NCBI RefSeq assembly: GCF_000372845.1
Contig: NZ_KB889964.1
Location: 248,001 to 312,000, forward strand
DNA: 64,000 bases
Direction: 5' to 3'
Source of the DNA: Methylocystis rosea SV97
Lineage (GTDB): Bacteria; Pseudomonadota; Alphaproteobacteria; Rhizobiales; Beijerinckiaceae
Every line of letters begins with the position of its first letter. The first letter of the stretch is position 1. The translations under genes were made by a program, and so were the position numbers. This document shows, piece after piece, positions 27,231-37,000 of this stretch. The notes under the pieces were generated by a model that saw nothing but the letters and a program-made list of their open reading frames with translations, was not told the origin of the DNA and did no database searches.

Positions 27231-27352
27231 CCCCGCAATCGAGGCTCGGCGCATCGTCGTCGCGCCTCGCTGTCTTTTTCACCCTCTGCTGGCGATCGTG
27301 GGCGACTGGCGCCGCGGTCCACGCATGGAAGAATAGAGCGAAAGGAACCATT

Positions 27353-27646
27353 ATGTCCCGCCGTTGCGAGCTGACCGGAAAGGGCGTGCAGTCCGGCAAT
27401 CTCGTCAGCCATTCCAATCGGAAGACGAAGACGCGGTTTCTGCCCAATCTCGTCAATGTGACGCTCGCCTCAGAGGCGCTGGCGCGTTCGGTGCGACTGC
27501 GCATCTCCGCGGCGGCGCTGCGGTCGGTGGAGCATCGCGGCGGGCTTGACGCCTTCCTCGCGAAGGCGAAGACCGAAGAGCTGTCGAAGAACGCCCGAAC
27601 GCTCAAGCGCGAAATCGAGAAGAAGCAGGCGGCCGCGAGCGCTTAA
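27353..27646 (+). CDS. rpmB: 50S ribosomal protein L28
   Basis: The 97-residue protein is in the alphaproteobacterial long form. [20 protein letters not shown] at the N-terminus and the [14 protein letters not shown] motif are diagnostic. The C-terminal basic helix ([14 protein letters not shown]) contacts rRNA. GAAAGGA lies just upstream of the ATG, a good promoter is at 27201, and a terminator follows, so it is a single-gene unit. Confidence 0.96.
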   Translation: MSRRCELTGKGVQSGNLVSHSNRKTKTRFLPNLVNVTLASEALARSVRLRISAAALRSVEHRGGLDAFLAKAKTEELSKNARTLKREIEKKQAAASA

Positions 27647-27672
27647 AGCTTCGCCTTCTGTTTTGACATTTG

Positions 27673-27704
27673 GCCCCGTCGCCTTGCGGCGGGGCTTTTG
27701 TTTT
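27673..27704 (+). terminator. rho-independent terminator after rpmB
   Basis: GCCCCGTCGC / GCGGCGGGGC form a 10-bp stem around a CTT loop, followed by TTTTGTTTT. It starts 26 bases after the rpmB stop. Confidence 0.88.
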
Positions 27705-27741
27705 GCCGCGCCCCGAGTTTGTCGCTGAAAAAGGCGGGCAT

Positions 27742-27870
27742 CCCTTCTCCCATGGGGAGAAGGTGGCGCGCGAAGCGCGACGGATGAGGGGAAAGCGCCT
27801 GACGTGTAGAGGGATAAACCCCTCACCCGACCCGGCTCCCGCCGGGCCACCCTCTCCCAAAGGGAGAGGG
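27742..27870. repeat. dispersed palindromic repeat, copy 1
   Basis: CCCTTCTCCC...GGGAGAAGGTGG, then CGAAGCGCGACGGATGAGGGG, and after a spacer CCCCTCACCCGACCC...CCACCCTCTCCCAAAGGGAGAGGG. It is built of nested inverted repeats and lies between convergent rpmB and thrS. Copies with the same modules are at 33849-34005 and 62204-62319. Confidence 0.75.
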
Positions 27871-27902
27871 ATTGCGCTCCCGGCGTCAGCCCGTCGATAA
27901 AA

Positions 27903-29855
27903 CTAACCCCGCAGATCCGGCGGCGTCGCTTCCTCCGCCAGCCGCTTCAACGCCTCGTCGAGCGAAAGCTGCGTCTGCGCCTGCGAGCCCAGCCGGCGCA
28001 TTGAGATCGTGCGCTCGGCCGCCTCTTTCTTGCCCGCGACGAGCAGCACGGGAACCTTCGCCAGCGAATGTTCGCGCACCTTGTAGGTGATCTTCTCGTT
28101 GCGCGCGTCGACCTCGACCGCAAGCCCGAGCTTTCGCGCCGCGGCGGCGACCTCATAGGCATAGTCGTCGGCGTCCTGCGTGATCGTGCAAATGACGATC
28201 TGCAGCGGCGACAGCCACAGCGGCAGATGTCCGGCGAAATGCTCGATCAGAATGCCGGTGAAGCGTTCGAGCGAGCCGAAGATCGCGCGGTGGATCATCA
28301 CCGGCGTCTTCTTCTCGCTGTCCGGGCCGATGTAATAGGCGCCAAAGCGCGACGGCAGGTTGAAGTCGACCTGCGTCGTGCCGCATTGCCACTCGCGGCC
28401 GATCGCGTCGCGCAGCGTATATTCGAACTTGGGGCCGTAGAACGCGCCCTCGCCCGGATTAATGCCCGTCTTGATTCGTCCGCCCGAGCCCGCTTCGATT
28501 TCGCTCAAGACCCGCGTCATGATCGCCTCGGCTTCGTCCCAAGCCTCGTCGGAGCCGACGCGCTTTTCGGGACGCGTCGAGAGCTTCACGACGACTTCCT
28601 CGAAGCCGAAATCGGCGTAGGTCGACAGAATGAGATCATTGATCTTGAGGCATTCTTCGGCCATCTGCGCTTCGGTGCAGAAGACATGCGCATCGTCCTG
28701 CGTGAAGGCGCGCACGCGCAGCAGGCCATGCAGCGCGCCGGACGGCTCATAGCGATGCACGACGCCGAACTCGGCCATGCGCAGCGGCAGATCGCGGTAT
28801 GACTTGAGGCCGTGTTTGAAGATCTGGATATGGCCAGGACAATTCATCGGCTTGATCGCGTACAGCCGATCTTCGTCCGTCTGTTCGCGCGCGGGCGCTG
28901 AGACGAACATGTTTTCGCGAAACCATTCCCAGTGGCCGGACGTCTCCCACAGCGACTTGTCGAGGAGCAGCGGCGCGTTGACTTCCTGATAATCGGCCTT
29001 CAGGCGCCGGCGCATGTAGGAGATGACGTTCTGGAACAGCGCCCAGCCCTTCGGGTGCCAGAAGATCGCGCCGGGGCCTTCCTCCTGAAAATGGAACAGG
29101 TCCATCTCGCGCCCCAGGCGGCGGTGATCGCGCCGCTCGGCTTCCTCCAGCCGGTGCAGATGGGCGTCGAGTTGCTCCTGCGTCGTCCAGGCCGTGCCGT
29201 AGATGCGCGACAGCATCGGCTTCGTCGAATCGCCACGCCAATAGGCGCCCGCGACCTTCATCAGCTTGAAAGCCGTGCCGACCTTGCCGACGGAGGGCAT
29301 GTGCGGGCCGCGACAGAGATCGAGCCACTGGCCTTGCCGATAGACGCTCAAGGGCTCATCGGACTTGATCGAGTCAATGAGCTCGCCCTTGAAAATCTCG
29401 CCTTTGGTCAGAAACCATTGCTTGGCGTCGTCGCGATTCCACACTTCGCGCGTGATCTTGGCGTCGCGCGCGACGATCTCGCGCATCTTCTTTTCGATCG
29501 CCGGCAGGTCTTCGAGCGTGAACGGCTCGGCGCGGAAGAAATCGTAATAGAAGCCGTTCTCGATGACCGGGCCGATCGTCACCTGCGTGCCGGGATAAAG
29601 CTCCTGCACCGCCTCCGCCAGCACATGCGCGGCGTCGTGACGGATGAGCTCCAGCGCGCGCGGATCTTCGCGCGTGACGAATTCGATCTTCGAGTCGCGC
29701 TCAATCGGTCTTGTCAGATCGACGAGCGCGCCGTCGAGCGTCATGGCGACGCTGCGCTTGGCGAGAGAGGGAGAGATGCTCTTGGCGATGTCGACGCCCG
29801 AAACGCCGGGCTCGAACTGACGGGACGCCCCGTCGGGGAATGTAACCGCTACCAT
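27903..29855 (-). CDS. thrS: threonyl-tRNA synthetase
   Basis: The 650-residue class II synthetase charges tRNA-Thr. Domains in order: TGS (residues ~1-62, [20 protein letters not shown]), the editing domain with [20 protein letters not shown], the catalytic core with [11 protein letters not shown] and [19 protein letters not shown] (motif 2), [19 protein letters not shown] (motif 3), and the C-terminal anticodon-binding domain. AGGAG precedes the ATG. Length is normal. It ends 32 bases after a repeat copy. Confidence 0.96.
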   Translation of the reverse strand: MVAVTFPDGASRQFEPGVSGVDIAKSISPSLAKRSVAMTLDGALVDLTRPIERDSKIEFVTREDPRALELIRHDAAHVLAEAVQELYPGTQVTIGPVIENGFYYDFFRAEPFTLEDLPAIEKKMREIVARDAKITREVWNRDDAKQWFLTKGEIFKGELIDSIKSDEPLSVYRQGQWLDLCRGPHMPSVGKVGTAFKLMKVAGAYWRGDSTKPMLSRIYGTAWTTQEQLDAHLHRLEEAERRDHRRLGREMDLFHFQEEGPGAIFWHPKGWALFQNVISYMRRRLKADYQEVNAPLLLDKSLWETSGHWEWFRENMFVSAPAREQTDEDRLYAIKPMNCPGHIQIFKHGLKSYRDLPLRMAEFGVVHRYEPSGALHGLLRVRAFTQDDAHVFCTEAQMAEECLKINDLILSTYADFGFEEVVVKLSTRPEKRVGSDEAWDEAEAIMTRVLSEIEAGSGGRIKTGINPGEGAFYGPKFEYTLRDAIGREWQCGTTQVDFNLPSRFGAYYIGPDSEKKTPVMIHRAIFGSLERFTGILIEHFAGHLPLWLSPLQIVICTITQDADDYAYEVAAAARKLGLAVEVDARNEKITYKVREHSLAKVPVLLVAGKKEAAERTISMRRLGSQAQTQLSLDEALKRLAEEATPPDLRG

Positions 29856-30161
29856 AGTACGCTCCTGTCGCGCTCAGTCGCCGATACGAGTCGACGTAAG
29901 TCGCTTTGGATGAACGGCGCCTTCATAACGCCGCCCGCGCGCCGGCGCAAGCGTGTCTGAGGAGGAAGACGCGGCGCGCCTGGGAGCGTGTATTGCCTAC
30001 CGGACGCTTACCGGCAAGCAAGTCAAGGTTGAGCTAGCGCGCCTCTAGGACCGATACCGAGGCGCGCGCGATCGGAGACAGAGTCGCCCTAAAACAGGGT
30101 AACCTCGCCGTAAGACGGCATGCCAAGAGCCGCGTTATGCGGCGCGCGTCGGCCTCTCGGA
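29856..30161. other. intergenic region upstream of thrS
   Basis: About 300 bases holding the thrS leader. No T-box is expected in this lineage and none was seen. No gene is supported. Confidence 0.4.
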
Positions 30162-30245
30162 CTAAAACCAACGCCCTCGGCCGTACCAACCGCCGCCAAG
30201 GATGAGAAGAACAATAATAATGATGAGGAGCGTCTGGGTATCCAT
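30162..30245 (-). CDS. 27-residue single-span membrane microprotein
   Basis: ATG at 30245, stop TAG at 30162, with GAAGGGAA about 10 bases upstream. The product is a short N-terminus, a run of Leu/Ile/Val (LLIIIIVLLILGGG) long enough for one membrane helix, and a basic aromatic tail YGRGRWF. Tiny proteins with this plan, some filed as DUF3309-like, are common in Hyphomicrobiales and often lie near stress or membrane genes. The composition (clean hydrophobic run, conserved-looking tail, RBS) argues for a real gene. Function unknown. Confidence 0.6.
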   Translation of the reverse strand: MDTQTLLIIIIVLLILGGGWYGRGRWF

Positions 30246-30613
30246 GATGTACATTCCCTTCAGTGCGATGGCTACGGCTTTGGCTTGTTCACAATGACCA
30301 CGCCGAATAGGCACATCATATGGGAGACGCCGTCGGACAAAAAAGAAGTCGGTGAATTACGTGACCAACCTGTCGCTGGATTCTTTTGCGAGCAACCTAA
30401 GCCTTCAGCGCTCATCGCATGCGAAGTATTCCCGACAACAACCGCCCTGGAGACGCGCGGAAACCGCGAGGCGCGTGCTCGAGGAGTTCAAAATTGCGCC
30501 GACAGGGGAAGATCGTTGCGGGGAATTTTCAGAGCGACGGCCGCACGCGTTGTAGACTCGTCAGCAGCACCCGAGCGGTGCAGCTGCGCGAGTCCTCACT
30601 GTGAACGGATCAC
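30246..30613. other. low-coding stretch
   Basis: About 370 bases with no supported gene. Short frames exist but lack a ribosome-binding site and recognisable composition. Confidence 0.4.
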
Positions 30614-30865
30614 TCAGGCAGGCATGATCAAGTGTATTGATTTCGCTTCGCCAATCTTGGGCCATGGCACTTTAATGCCGGCTGCCGACAGGAACATCTG
30701 CGCCACATAAAGAACGATGAACACCCCGACCAAAACGACGAGCACGTGAACAACTGTTCGAAATGGCTCCGCGAGAGGAATGACACGGAGCAAGGTCGTC
30801 GCGGCCCACCAAAAAACCCCGATGATGATGACGAGAAAGATGAGTCCTATCAATGTTTCGATCAT
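30614..30865 (-). CDS. small two-span membrane protein, function unknown
   Basis: The 83-residue protein has two hydrophobic helices: residues ~3-26 (LIGLIFLVIIIGVFWWAATT) and ~38-60 (VVHVLVVLVGVFIVLYVAQM). They are joined by a short loop with an LAEPFRTV motif seen in small conserved membrane proteins of Hyphomicrobiales. The C-terminal ~20 residues are soluble. No signal for a specific role. It shares strand with the 27-residue microprotein, ~370 bases away. Confidence 0.7.
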   Translation of the reverse strand: MIETLIGLIFLVIIIGVFWWAATTLLRVIPLAEPFRTVVHVLVVLVGVFIVLYVAQMFLSAAGIKVPWPKIGEAKSIHLIMPA

Positions 30866-31293
30866 TGTGGCGTCTCCACCAAGTCGACTTGGCCCAAATG
30901 GCGGCCGGCCCTGCGGAAAATATGGACCTATCTACCGTTCAGACAAGGCCAGCAATGGCGGTGAGCTGTTGTCGAATCGATGAGGACGGCGGCCAGACGC
31001 GCGGGAGCAATCGTTGAAATTGGCTCAGACCGGCGCCTCCTTTGCCCTCAATGCAGGCTTGGAAGGGAGCGACATGAAAGCGGCGCGTCTCGGTTTGTGT
31101 CGCGCCACCATCCAGTCACGAGAATCCGAAGCGTGATTTGCGACCCAGGTGATGGGGCATCCGCGTTTTGCTATGACCGCGCGTTATTGTAATCGCGAGC
31201 GCTCAGGACGTGTTTCGCCGTCAACTTTTGGGCGACCCGCGCGGGGAAGGGCTAGCAGCTCGTCAGCCTTTTGGCTTGTGAGCTTTGATAGGA
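30866..31293. other. non-coding stretch before tRNA-Arg
   Basis: About 430 bases between the small membrane protein gene and tRNA-Arg. No gene, repeat or clear promoter is recognised. Confidence 0.4.
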
Positions 31294-31370
31294 TGGCGCG
31301 CCCGAAAGGATTCGAACCTCTGACCCCCAGATTCGTAGTCTGGTGCTCTATCCAGCTGAGCTACGGGCGC
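31294..31370 (-). tRNA. tRNA-Arg(ACG)
   Basis: Minus-strand cloverleaf: 5' GCGCCCG pairs with 3' CGGGCGC, D arm GCTCAGCTGGATAGAGC, anticodon loop CTACGAA (ACG, normally edited to ICG), T loop GGTTCGAATCC, discriminator G, encoded CCA. 77 nt. Confidence 0.95.
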
Positions 31371-31531
31371 CTGCTTCGCCATAGCCCCGATGCGATAAAC
31401 GGGCTATGGCGACGTGCCGGCTCGTTTACCGGCAAGCGACGCGAATGGCAAGAGCGCATTTACTTTCGCCGCGCGCAGCCTTGCGTCGACGGCGCAAGCA
31501 TTTAGATAAAAGGCTCTAAGTGGGATTTATA

Positions 31532-32299
31532 ATGGAAACGTTCCTGTCGGATGGCGTCGAGATAGCCTATGTGGATTTCGAGCCTTTAACGGAAGATCGC
31601 GGCGAACCGATCGTCCTCGTGCATGGCTTCGCCTCGACCCATGCCGTGAACTGGCTGTTCACGCAATGGGTCAAGACGCTGACTGAAGACGGCCGCCGCG
31701 TCATTGTCTTCGACAATCGCGGCCATGGTCGCTCCGCCAAGCTGTACGATCCGGCGCAATATAGTCTCGACCTGATGGCCGCCGACATCGTGCATCTGCT
31801 CGACCATCTGTCGATCCCGCGCGCCGACGTCATGGGCTATTCGCTCGGCGGACGCATCGGCACGGTGCTGGCGCTGACGGCGCCCGAGCGCGTGCGCTCC
31901 TTGATCCTCGGCGGCATCGGCGAAAATCTCATCGAGAACTCCGGCCTGCCGCGTGGCCTCGCCGAAGCCATGGAGATTGAGCGCATCGAGGACATCGACG
32001 ATTCGACTCTCAAAATCTTTCGCGGCTTCGCCGAATCCACCCGCAGCGACCTCGCCGCCCTCGCCGCCTGCGTGCGCGGCGCCCGCAAGTCCGTCGAGCC
32101 AGAGTCGCTCGCGCGCATCACCGCGCCAGTGCTGATCTGCGTCGGCACGCGCGACGACGTCGCCGGCGACCCGCTCCCGCTGGCCGAGTTCTTCCCGAAT
32201 GCTCGCGTGGTCGATATTCCCGGCCGCGACCACAACCGGGCGGTCGGCGACAGGATCTACAAGCAGGCGGTGCTGGAGTTCCTGGACACACGGCCTTAA
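31532..32299 (+). CDS. alpha/beta-fold hydrolase
   Basis: The 255-residue protein from the ATG at 31532 has the canonical fold: oxyanion HG in IVLVHGFAST, the strand VIVFDNRGHGRS, the nucleophile elbow Ser in VMGYSLGGRIG (~residue 104), Asp in CVGTRDDVAGD and a late His in PGRDHNRAVGD. The cap region is short. Substrate unknown; it could be an esterase or lactonase. It is likely transcribed alone, with cysE following after 71 bases. Confidence 0.85.
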   Translation: METFLSDGVEIAYVDFEPLTEDRGEPIVLVHGFASTHAVNWLFTQWVKTLTEDGRRVIVFDNRGHGRSAKLYDPAQYSLDLMAADIVHLLDHLSIPRADVMGYSLGGRIGTVLALTAPERVRSLILGGIGENLIENSGLPRGLAEAMEIERIEDIDDSTLKIFRGFAESTRSDLAALAACVRGARKSVEPESLARITAPVLICVGTRDDVAGDPLPLAEFFPNARVVDIPGRDHNRAVGDRIYKQAVLEFLDTRP

Positions 32300-32370
32300 C
32301 GGCCGCCGGCGGGGCCCCGTGCTATTGTCCGAGCGCTCCGCTATATCATTGCCTGACCAAGGAGGGGCGG

Positions 32371-33210
32371 ATGGGCGCCGAAACGCGCGAACTTGGCGCG
32401 AAGATCATCGACTTCGCCCAGAATGACCCGCTGTTCGCGCGGCTGCGCGCGGAGGCGGAGGACGTGCTGCGGCGCGAACCGGAACTCGGCGGCTTCCTGC
32501 ATCCGGCGATCCTGTCGCAGAACGGCGTCTTGGGCGTCGTCGCGCATCGCGTGGCGCAGCGGCTCGATCGGCCGGAGGCGCCCTATATCGCGATCCGTCA
32601 GGCGTTCGAAGAATGCGCCGCGCGCGAGCCGGGCTTGGTCGAGGCATTCCGCGCCGACCTGCTCGCCGTGCTCGAGCGCGATCCCGCCTGCACAAGGCTG
32701 ATCGAGCCGGCGCTCTATTTCAAAGGCTTCCATTCGCTGCAGACCTATCGTCTGGCGCATTGGCTGTGGAAGAACGGCCGCAGCGACTTCGCGCTGATCC
32801 TGCAGAGCCTGTCGTCACAGACCTTCCAGGTCGACATCCACCCTGCCGCCGTGATCGGCAAGAGCATTTTCATCGATCACGCGACCGGCGTCGTCATCGG
32901 CGCGACCAGCGTCGTCGAAGACGAAGTGTCGATGCTGCATGGCGTGACGTTAGGGGGCACCGGCAAGGCGCGCGGCGACCGCCATCCCAAGGTCAGGCGC
33001 GGCGTATTGATCGGCGCCGGCGCGAAAGTCCTCGGCAATATCGAGATCGGCCGCTGCGCCATGATCGCCGCGGGCTCGGTCGTGCTCGACCCGGTTCCCG
33101 CCAACAAGACCGTCGCCGGCGTGCCGGCCCGGATCGTCGGCGAGGCGCGCTGCGCCGAGCCGGCGCTTGCCATGGATCAGATGCTGGCCTATCTCGACGC
33201 CGGCATGTGA
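32371..33210 (+). CDS. cysE: serine O-acetyltransferase
   Basis: A 279-residue enzyme making O-acetylserine from serine and acetyl-CoA, the entry to cysteine synthesis. The N-terminal helical domain (ALYFKGFHSLQTYRLAHWLW) is followed by a left-handed beta helix of hexapeptide repeats with the catalytic region FIDHATGVVIGATSVVEDEV and LHGVTLGGTGKARGDRHPKV. A strong AAGGAGGGG precedes the ATG. The stop overlaps a GTG of the next gene. Feedback inhibition by cysteine is a family property. Confidence 0.94.
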   Translation: MGAETRELGAKIIDFAQNDPLFARLRAEAEDVLRREPELGGFLHPAILSQNGVLGVVAHRVAQRLDRPEAPYIAIRQAFEECAAREPGLVEAFRADLLAVLERDPACTRLIEPALYFKGFHSLQTYRLAHWLWKNGRSDFALILQSLSSQTFQVDIHPAAVIGKSIFIDHATGVVIGATSVVEDEVSMLHGVTLGGTGKARGDRHPKVRRGVLIGAGAKVLGNIEIGRCAMIAAGSVVLDPVPANKTVAGVPARIVGEARCAEPALAMDQMLAYLDAGM

Positions 33211-33821
33211 AGGCGGAGTTGACCTTGAGCAAAATTCTCCTGAGCTTTGCGCTCGTTTTTGTCGCGGCGTCGTTGCTGTCTCCACGCGCCGCGACAGCCG
33301 CCGGTTGGCATTATTACGACCCGGAATGTCCGATCGATCTTGGCGGCAAGTCGATGAAATTCGTCGCCATGCAGCCCAAGAAGAATGTCGATCGGGAGTG
33401 CATCGCGCTGCCCGACGTCGGCCCGAGCGTCATCGTGCTCGACGCCGCCGACAATGAATTGCGCGACATGAATTGGGACATCCGCATCCTGCGCGGCAAG
33501 GGGCCGAACGGCGATGCCGACCCCGAAGCCGATATCGTCGGCCGTCTGCCGGTGCAGAAATTCCGCAACGGCATGGTGAATTTCGACCAGAATTTTAGGG
33601 AGCCCGGCGCCTATGTGCTCTACGCCAAGCTGACGAGCGACGACGGCGCCAAGAGTTTTGAAGGCCGACATCCGTTCTCGGTCGGCCTCGTCACCGACGA
33701 GGAAATTTATCTCTACATCGCTTTCGGCGTTTTCGTTGTTGTGGCCGGCGGCGTCGCCTTCACGCTCTGGCGACAGGGCAAGCTTGGATTCAAGATCCCG
33801 GATTTTTCGAAGACGGATTGA
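33207..33821 (+). CDS. membrane-anchored periplasmic protein, function unknown
   Basis: About 200 residues: a signal peptide (ILLSFALVFVAASLL ... ATAA), a ~140-residue periplasmic domain that looks like a beta sandwich (NWDIRILRGKG, EPGAYVLYAKLTSDDG), one membrane helix (LYIAFGVFVVVAGGVAFTLW, ~residues 168-188) and a short basic tail. Two cysteines (PECPID, DRECIAL) and several methionines lie near the N-terminus of the domain. The GTG at 33207 overlaps the cysE stop, but TTG at 33225 is better spaced from AAGGCGGAG. No family is recognised with certainty. Confidence 0.7.
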   Translation: MKAELTLSKILLSFALVFVAASLLSPRAATAAGWHYYDPECPIDLGGKSMKFVAMQPKKNVDRECIALPDVGPSVIVLDAADNELRDMNWDIRILRGKGPNGDADPEADIVGRLPVQKFRNGMVNFDQNFREPGAYVLYAKLTSDDGAKSFEGRHPFSVGLVTDEEIYLYIAFGVFVVVAGGVAFTLWRQGKLGFKIPDFSKTD

Positions 33822-33848
33822 GGTTCCTGCCAAACGCTTGCAGGAAAA

Positions 33849-34005
33849 GCCCCCTCCCCAACCCTCCCCCGCGCTTCGCGCAGGAGAGGGAGCAGGTTGC
33901 GCGCGTCATGAAGATTCGTGAATCTTCGACGTCAGCCAACGACGGCGCCGTTCTCCCTTCTCCCGTGAAACGGGGGAAGGTGGCGCGAAGCGCCGGATGG
34001 GGGGC
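33849..34005. repeat. dispersed palindromic repeat, copy 2 (divergent)
   Basis: CCCCTCCCC...CCCGCGCTTCGCGCAGGAGAGGGAG and, ~60 bases on, CTCCCTTCTCCC...GGGGGAAGGTGGCGCGAAGCGC. It has the same modules as the copies at 27742 and 62204 but is split by unrelated sequence and more degraded. Confidence 0.6.
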
Positions 34006-34040
34006 GCACACGTCAGCGTCGGACAATTAAGTAGACGAAA

Positions 34041-34448
34041 ATGCATCTTAAGAAGGTCTTGCTTGTTATGAAGGTCTTGCTTGTTAAGAAGGTCTTGCTT
34101 GCCGCCATCGCGCTTGGCGCCACGCTTCACGGCCCCTCGGCTTTCGCGCGCGACATCAAGAACTGCAAAGAGCCCCCGGCGGGTTCCAACACGGCGCCTC
34201 TGATTTCTCCGCCGCGCGGCAATGTCGTGATCGGGACAGGACGGCTGCAATTCTACTCGGCGCCCAGCGTCCACTGCGCGATGAAGGGCGTTTTCGTCGT
34301 GCCGGGCGACAATTTGATCTCCTATGCTCAAACGGCCGACGGCTGGGTCTCTGTGATGTATGTGAGCCCGAAAAGCGCAGACAGCGTCACAGGCTGGGTG
34401 CGCGGCAATCGCCTGCGCGACACGGGCACTATGGGGCCGACGCAGTAA
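34041..34448 (+). CDS. small secreted SH3-like domain protein with tripled signal-peptide repeat
   Basis: The 135-residue protein has an N-terminal hydrophobic leader (cleavage near SAFA-RD) and a mature part with two cysteines (NCKEPP, VHCAM) and an SH3b-like end (SYAQTADGWVSVMYVSP, SVTGWVRGNRL). Such domains often bind peptidoglycan or proteins in the periplasm. Codons 4-21 consist of three 18-base tandem repeats, giving KKVLLV-MKVLLV-KKVLLA. The internal ATG at 34068 could be the ancestral or alternative start and leaves a normal-length signal peptide. Confidence 0.7.
   Translation: MHLKKVLLVMKVLLVKKVLLAAIALGATLHGPSAFARDIKNCKEPPAGSNTAPLISPPRGNVVIGTGRLQFYSAPSVHCAMKGVFVVPGDNLISYAQTADGWVSVMYVSPKSADSVTGWVRGNRLRDTGTMGPTQ
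34050..34103 (+). repeat. three tandem 18-bp repeats inside a signal-peptide region
   Basis: Units AAGAAGGTCTTGCTTGTT (34050-34067), the same with an initial ATG (34068-34085), and the same ending GCC (34086-34103). They keep the reading frame and the lysine-hydrophobic pattern. Confidence 0.9.
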
Positions 34449-34480
34449 GACGTCGAGACGGTCCCCAACGCCGACTGATT

Positions 34481-36748
34481 TCACCCAAACCTGTTATTCC
34501 GCGGAAACCCTCTCGGCGGCAGTCGTCCCGCTTCGGCGCGGTGGCCGATCCAGTCCTTGAGTTCCGCTCTGTCGATCGTGAAGACGCGGCTAGAGGCGTC
34601 GGTCCATGTCAAACCGTCCTTCAGCGCGAAAACCTTCGCATCCGCGACGCCGCCGTCCTTATAGCGCTGCATGCGCACGCCCTTGCCGCGCGCCATGCGC
34701 GGCGCTTCGCTCAAGGGAAACACCAGGAGCTTTCTATTCTCGCCGATGATGGCGACATGATCGCCCTCCGCCTGCGTTACGATCTTCAATATAGAGGGCG
34801 GCTCGACGTTGAGCGCCGCACGTCCCTTGCGCGTCGATGACAAAAGATCGTCCTCGCTCACGACGAAGCCGCGCCCGTCATTCGTCACCAGCAGCAGCGC
34901 GGCGCCCGCGACATGCGGCAGAACGGCGACGACGTCGGCGCCTTCCTCGATCTCGGCGAAGAGCCGGATCGGCTCGCCATGTCCGCGCCCGCCGGGAAGT
35001 TTCGAGGCCTCTAACGTATAGGCCTTGCCATTCGACGCGAGCGCCAGGATTTTCGACGTCGTCTGCGCGAAGAAGGAGGCGCCGAGTTCGTCGTCGCCCT
35101 TGAACTGCAGCGTCGAGAGATCCTGCACATGACCCTTGAGCGCGCGAATCCAGCCCTTCTTCGAGACGACGATGGTCACCGGCTCGCGTTCGATCATCGC
35201 CTCGGCGAGGTCGAGATCGATCGCCTCGGGCGCGTCTTCAAAGGTCGTGCGCCGCTTGCCCTTCGGCGTCTGCGGGCCGTAGGTTTTCTTCAGCTCGCGC
35301 ACCTGCCAGGCGATGGTCTTCCACTGCTTGTCCTCATCGGCGAGCAGCGCCTCGATCTCCTTGCGCTCGGCCGAAAGCTCGCTGAGCTCCTTCTTCAGCT
35401 CCATTTCTTCGAGCCGGCGCAGAGCGCGCAGCCGCGTGTCGAGAATGTATTCGACCTGCAAATCGGTCAGCTTGAACGCCTTTTTCAATTCCCCCTTGGC
35501 GTCGTCCTCTTCGCGGATGATGCGGATCACCTCGTCGAGATTGAGGAAGACGATGACCATGCCTTCCAACTGCTCGATGCGCCGAACGATCGCGGCGAGG
35601 CGGTGGCGCGAGCGGCGCTGCAGCACGGTTCGGCGATGGTCGAGCCATTGCCTTAAGGCCTCGTCGAGCGAAACGACGCGCGGCGTCACGCCGTCGACGA
35701 GCACATTCATGTTCATCGGAAAACGCGTTTCGAGCTCGGAGAGCTTGAACAGGGTCTCCATCATCAGCGCCGGGTCGACGGTGCGCGCGCGCGGCTCGAA
35801 AACGATGCGCACGTCTTCCGCCGATTCATCGCGCACATCGGCGACGAGCGGCAGTTTGCGCTCGGAGATGAGTTCGGCGAGCCGTTCGATAAGGCGCGAC
35901 TTCTGCACGCCGTAGGGAATTTCGGTGACGACGACGACCCATCCGCCGCGCGGCAGCTCCTCTTTCATCCAACGCGCGCGCACACGAAACGAGCCGCGCC
36001 CGGTGCGATAGGTCTCGATGATCTCGTCGCGCTTGTCGACGATGATGCCGCCGGTTGGAAAATCCGGGCCCTGCACGAAAGTCAGCAGCTGTTCGGCGGT
36101 CGCCTTGCGGTGGGAGATGAGATAGAGCGCCGCGTCGCACAGCTCGGCGAGATTATGCGGCGGGATCGACGTCGCCATGCCGACGGCGATCCCCTGCGCG
36201 CCATTGGCGAGCAGATTGGGCAGCGCCGACGGCAGCACCACCGGCTCCTTCTCCTCGCCGGAATAGTTGGGGATGAAGTCGATCGCGTCTTCGTCGATGC
36301 CTTCCAGAAGAGAGCGCGCGACCGCCGTCATGCGCGCCTCGGTGTAGCGATAGGCGGCCGCCGAATCGCCGTCCACATTGCCGAAATTGCCCTGCCCGTC
36401 GACCAGCGGATAGCGGGAGGAGAAATCCTGCGCGAGGCGCACCAGCGCGTCATAGATCGCCTGATCGCCGTGCGGGTGGAACGAGCCCATCACGTCGCCG
36501 ACGATTTTTGCGCATTTCTTGAACGGCGCGCCGGGATCGAGGCGAAGGATATGCATGCCGTAAAGGATGCGTCGGTGCACGGGTTTAAGCCCGTCGCGGG
36601 CGTCGGGCAGCGCGCGGCCGGTGATGGTCGAAAGCGCGTAACGCAGATAGCGCTCCTCAAGCGCCTCGCGCAGATCGACGGGCGCGATCACGCTAACGTC
36701 GCTTGCGCCCTTGCCTTTTCCCGTTCCCGCGCCGCCTTTTTGCGCCAT
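34481..36748 (-). CDS. parC: DNA topoisomerase IV subunit A
   Basis: The 755-residue subunit cuts and rejoins DNA to unlink daughter chromosomes, with ParE (not in the window). N-terminal motifs are [40 protein letters not shown], and the catalytic Tyr in [11 protein letters not shown]. The coiled region ([20 protein letters not shown]) precedes a C-terminal beta-pinwheel. The C-terminal domain lacks a GyrA box that I can see and the protein is shorter than GyrA, favouring ParC. Confidence 0.93.
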   Translation of the reverse strand: MAQKGGAGTGKGKGASDVSVIAPVDLREALEERYLRYALSTITGRALPDARDGLKPVHRRILYGMHILRLDPGAPFKKCAKIVGDVMGSFHPHGDQAIYDALVRLAQDFSSRYPLVDGQGNFGNVDGDSAAAYRYTEARMTAVARSLLEGIDEDAIDFIPNYSGEEKEPVVLPSALPNLLANGAQGIAVGMATSIPPHNLAELCDAALYLISHRKATAEQLLTFVQGPDFPTGGIIVDKRDEIIETYRTGRGSFRVRARWMKEELPRGGWVVVVTEIPYGVQKSRLIERLAELISERKLPLVADVRDESAEDVRIVFEPRARTVDPALMMETLFKLSELETRFPMNMNVLVDGVTPRVVSLDEALRQWLDHRRTVLQRRSRHRLAAIVRRIEQLEGMVIVFLNLDEVIRIIREEDDAKGELKKAFKLTDLQVEYILDTRLRALRRLEEMELKKELSELSAERKEIEALLADEDKQWKTIAWQVRELKKTYGPQTPKGKRRTTFEDAPEAIDLDLAEAMIEREPVTIVVSKKGWIRALKGHVQDLSTLQFKGDDELGASFFAQTTSKILALASNGKAYTLEASKLPGGRGHGEPIRLFAEIEEGADVVAVLPHVAGAALLLVTNDGRGFVVSEDDLLSSTRKGRAALNVEPPSILKIVTQAEGDHVAIIGENRKLLVFPLSEAPRMARGKGVRMQRYKDGGVADAKVFALKDGLTWTDASSRVFTIDRAELKDWIGHRAEAGRLPPRGFPRNNRFG

Positions 36749-37000
36749 GTCAAAAACCCGATTCTGCCTTTGCGATCGGTACTATGGCCGCGAGGGCGTC
36801 GGCGCAAGCGAAGGATTTCGAAGCGGCTCTTTAACTGTGAAAGGACATTGTCGACGCATCGACTGCGTTTTGTGCAGCATTGTAACAAATAATGTCTTGC
36901 GGGCGCCGCGTTTCGTCCTTTAGAAGGCTGCGAAGCGATGGCGCGGATCGGCGCGGTCGACTTTTCGCCGGTTTTCCGCGGCTTTCAAAACATGGCGTCC

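Noticed and set aside
33207-33821. Calling the periplasmic protein PmoD
   Set aside because: Overall layout is similar, but I cannot see the copper-binding motif, and no pmo genes are near; kept as unknown.
34050-34103. CRISPR-like repeat
   Set aside because: Three contiguous 18-bp units with no spacers inside a coding region; a tandem repeat, not an array.
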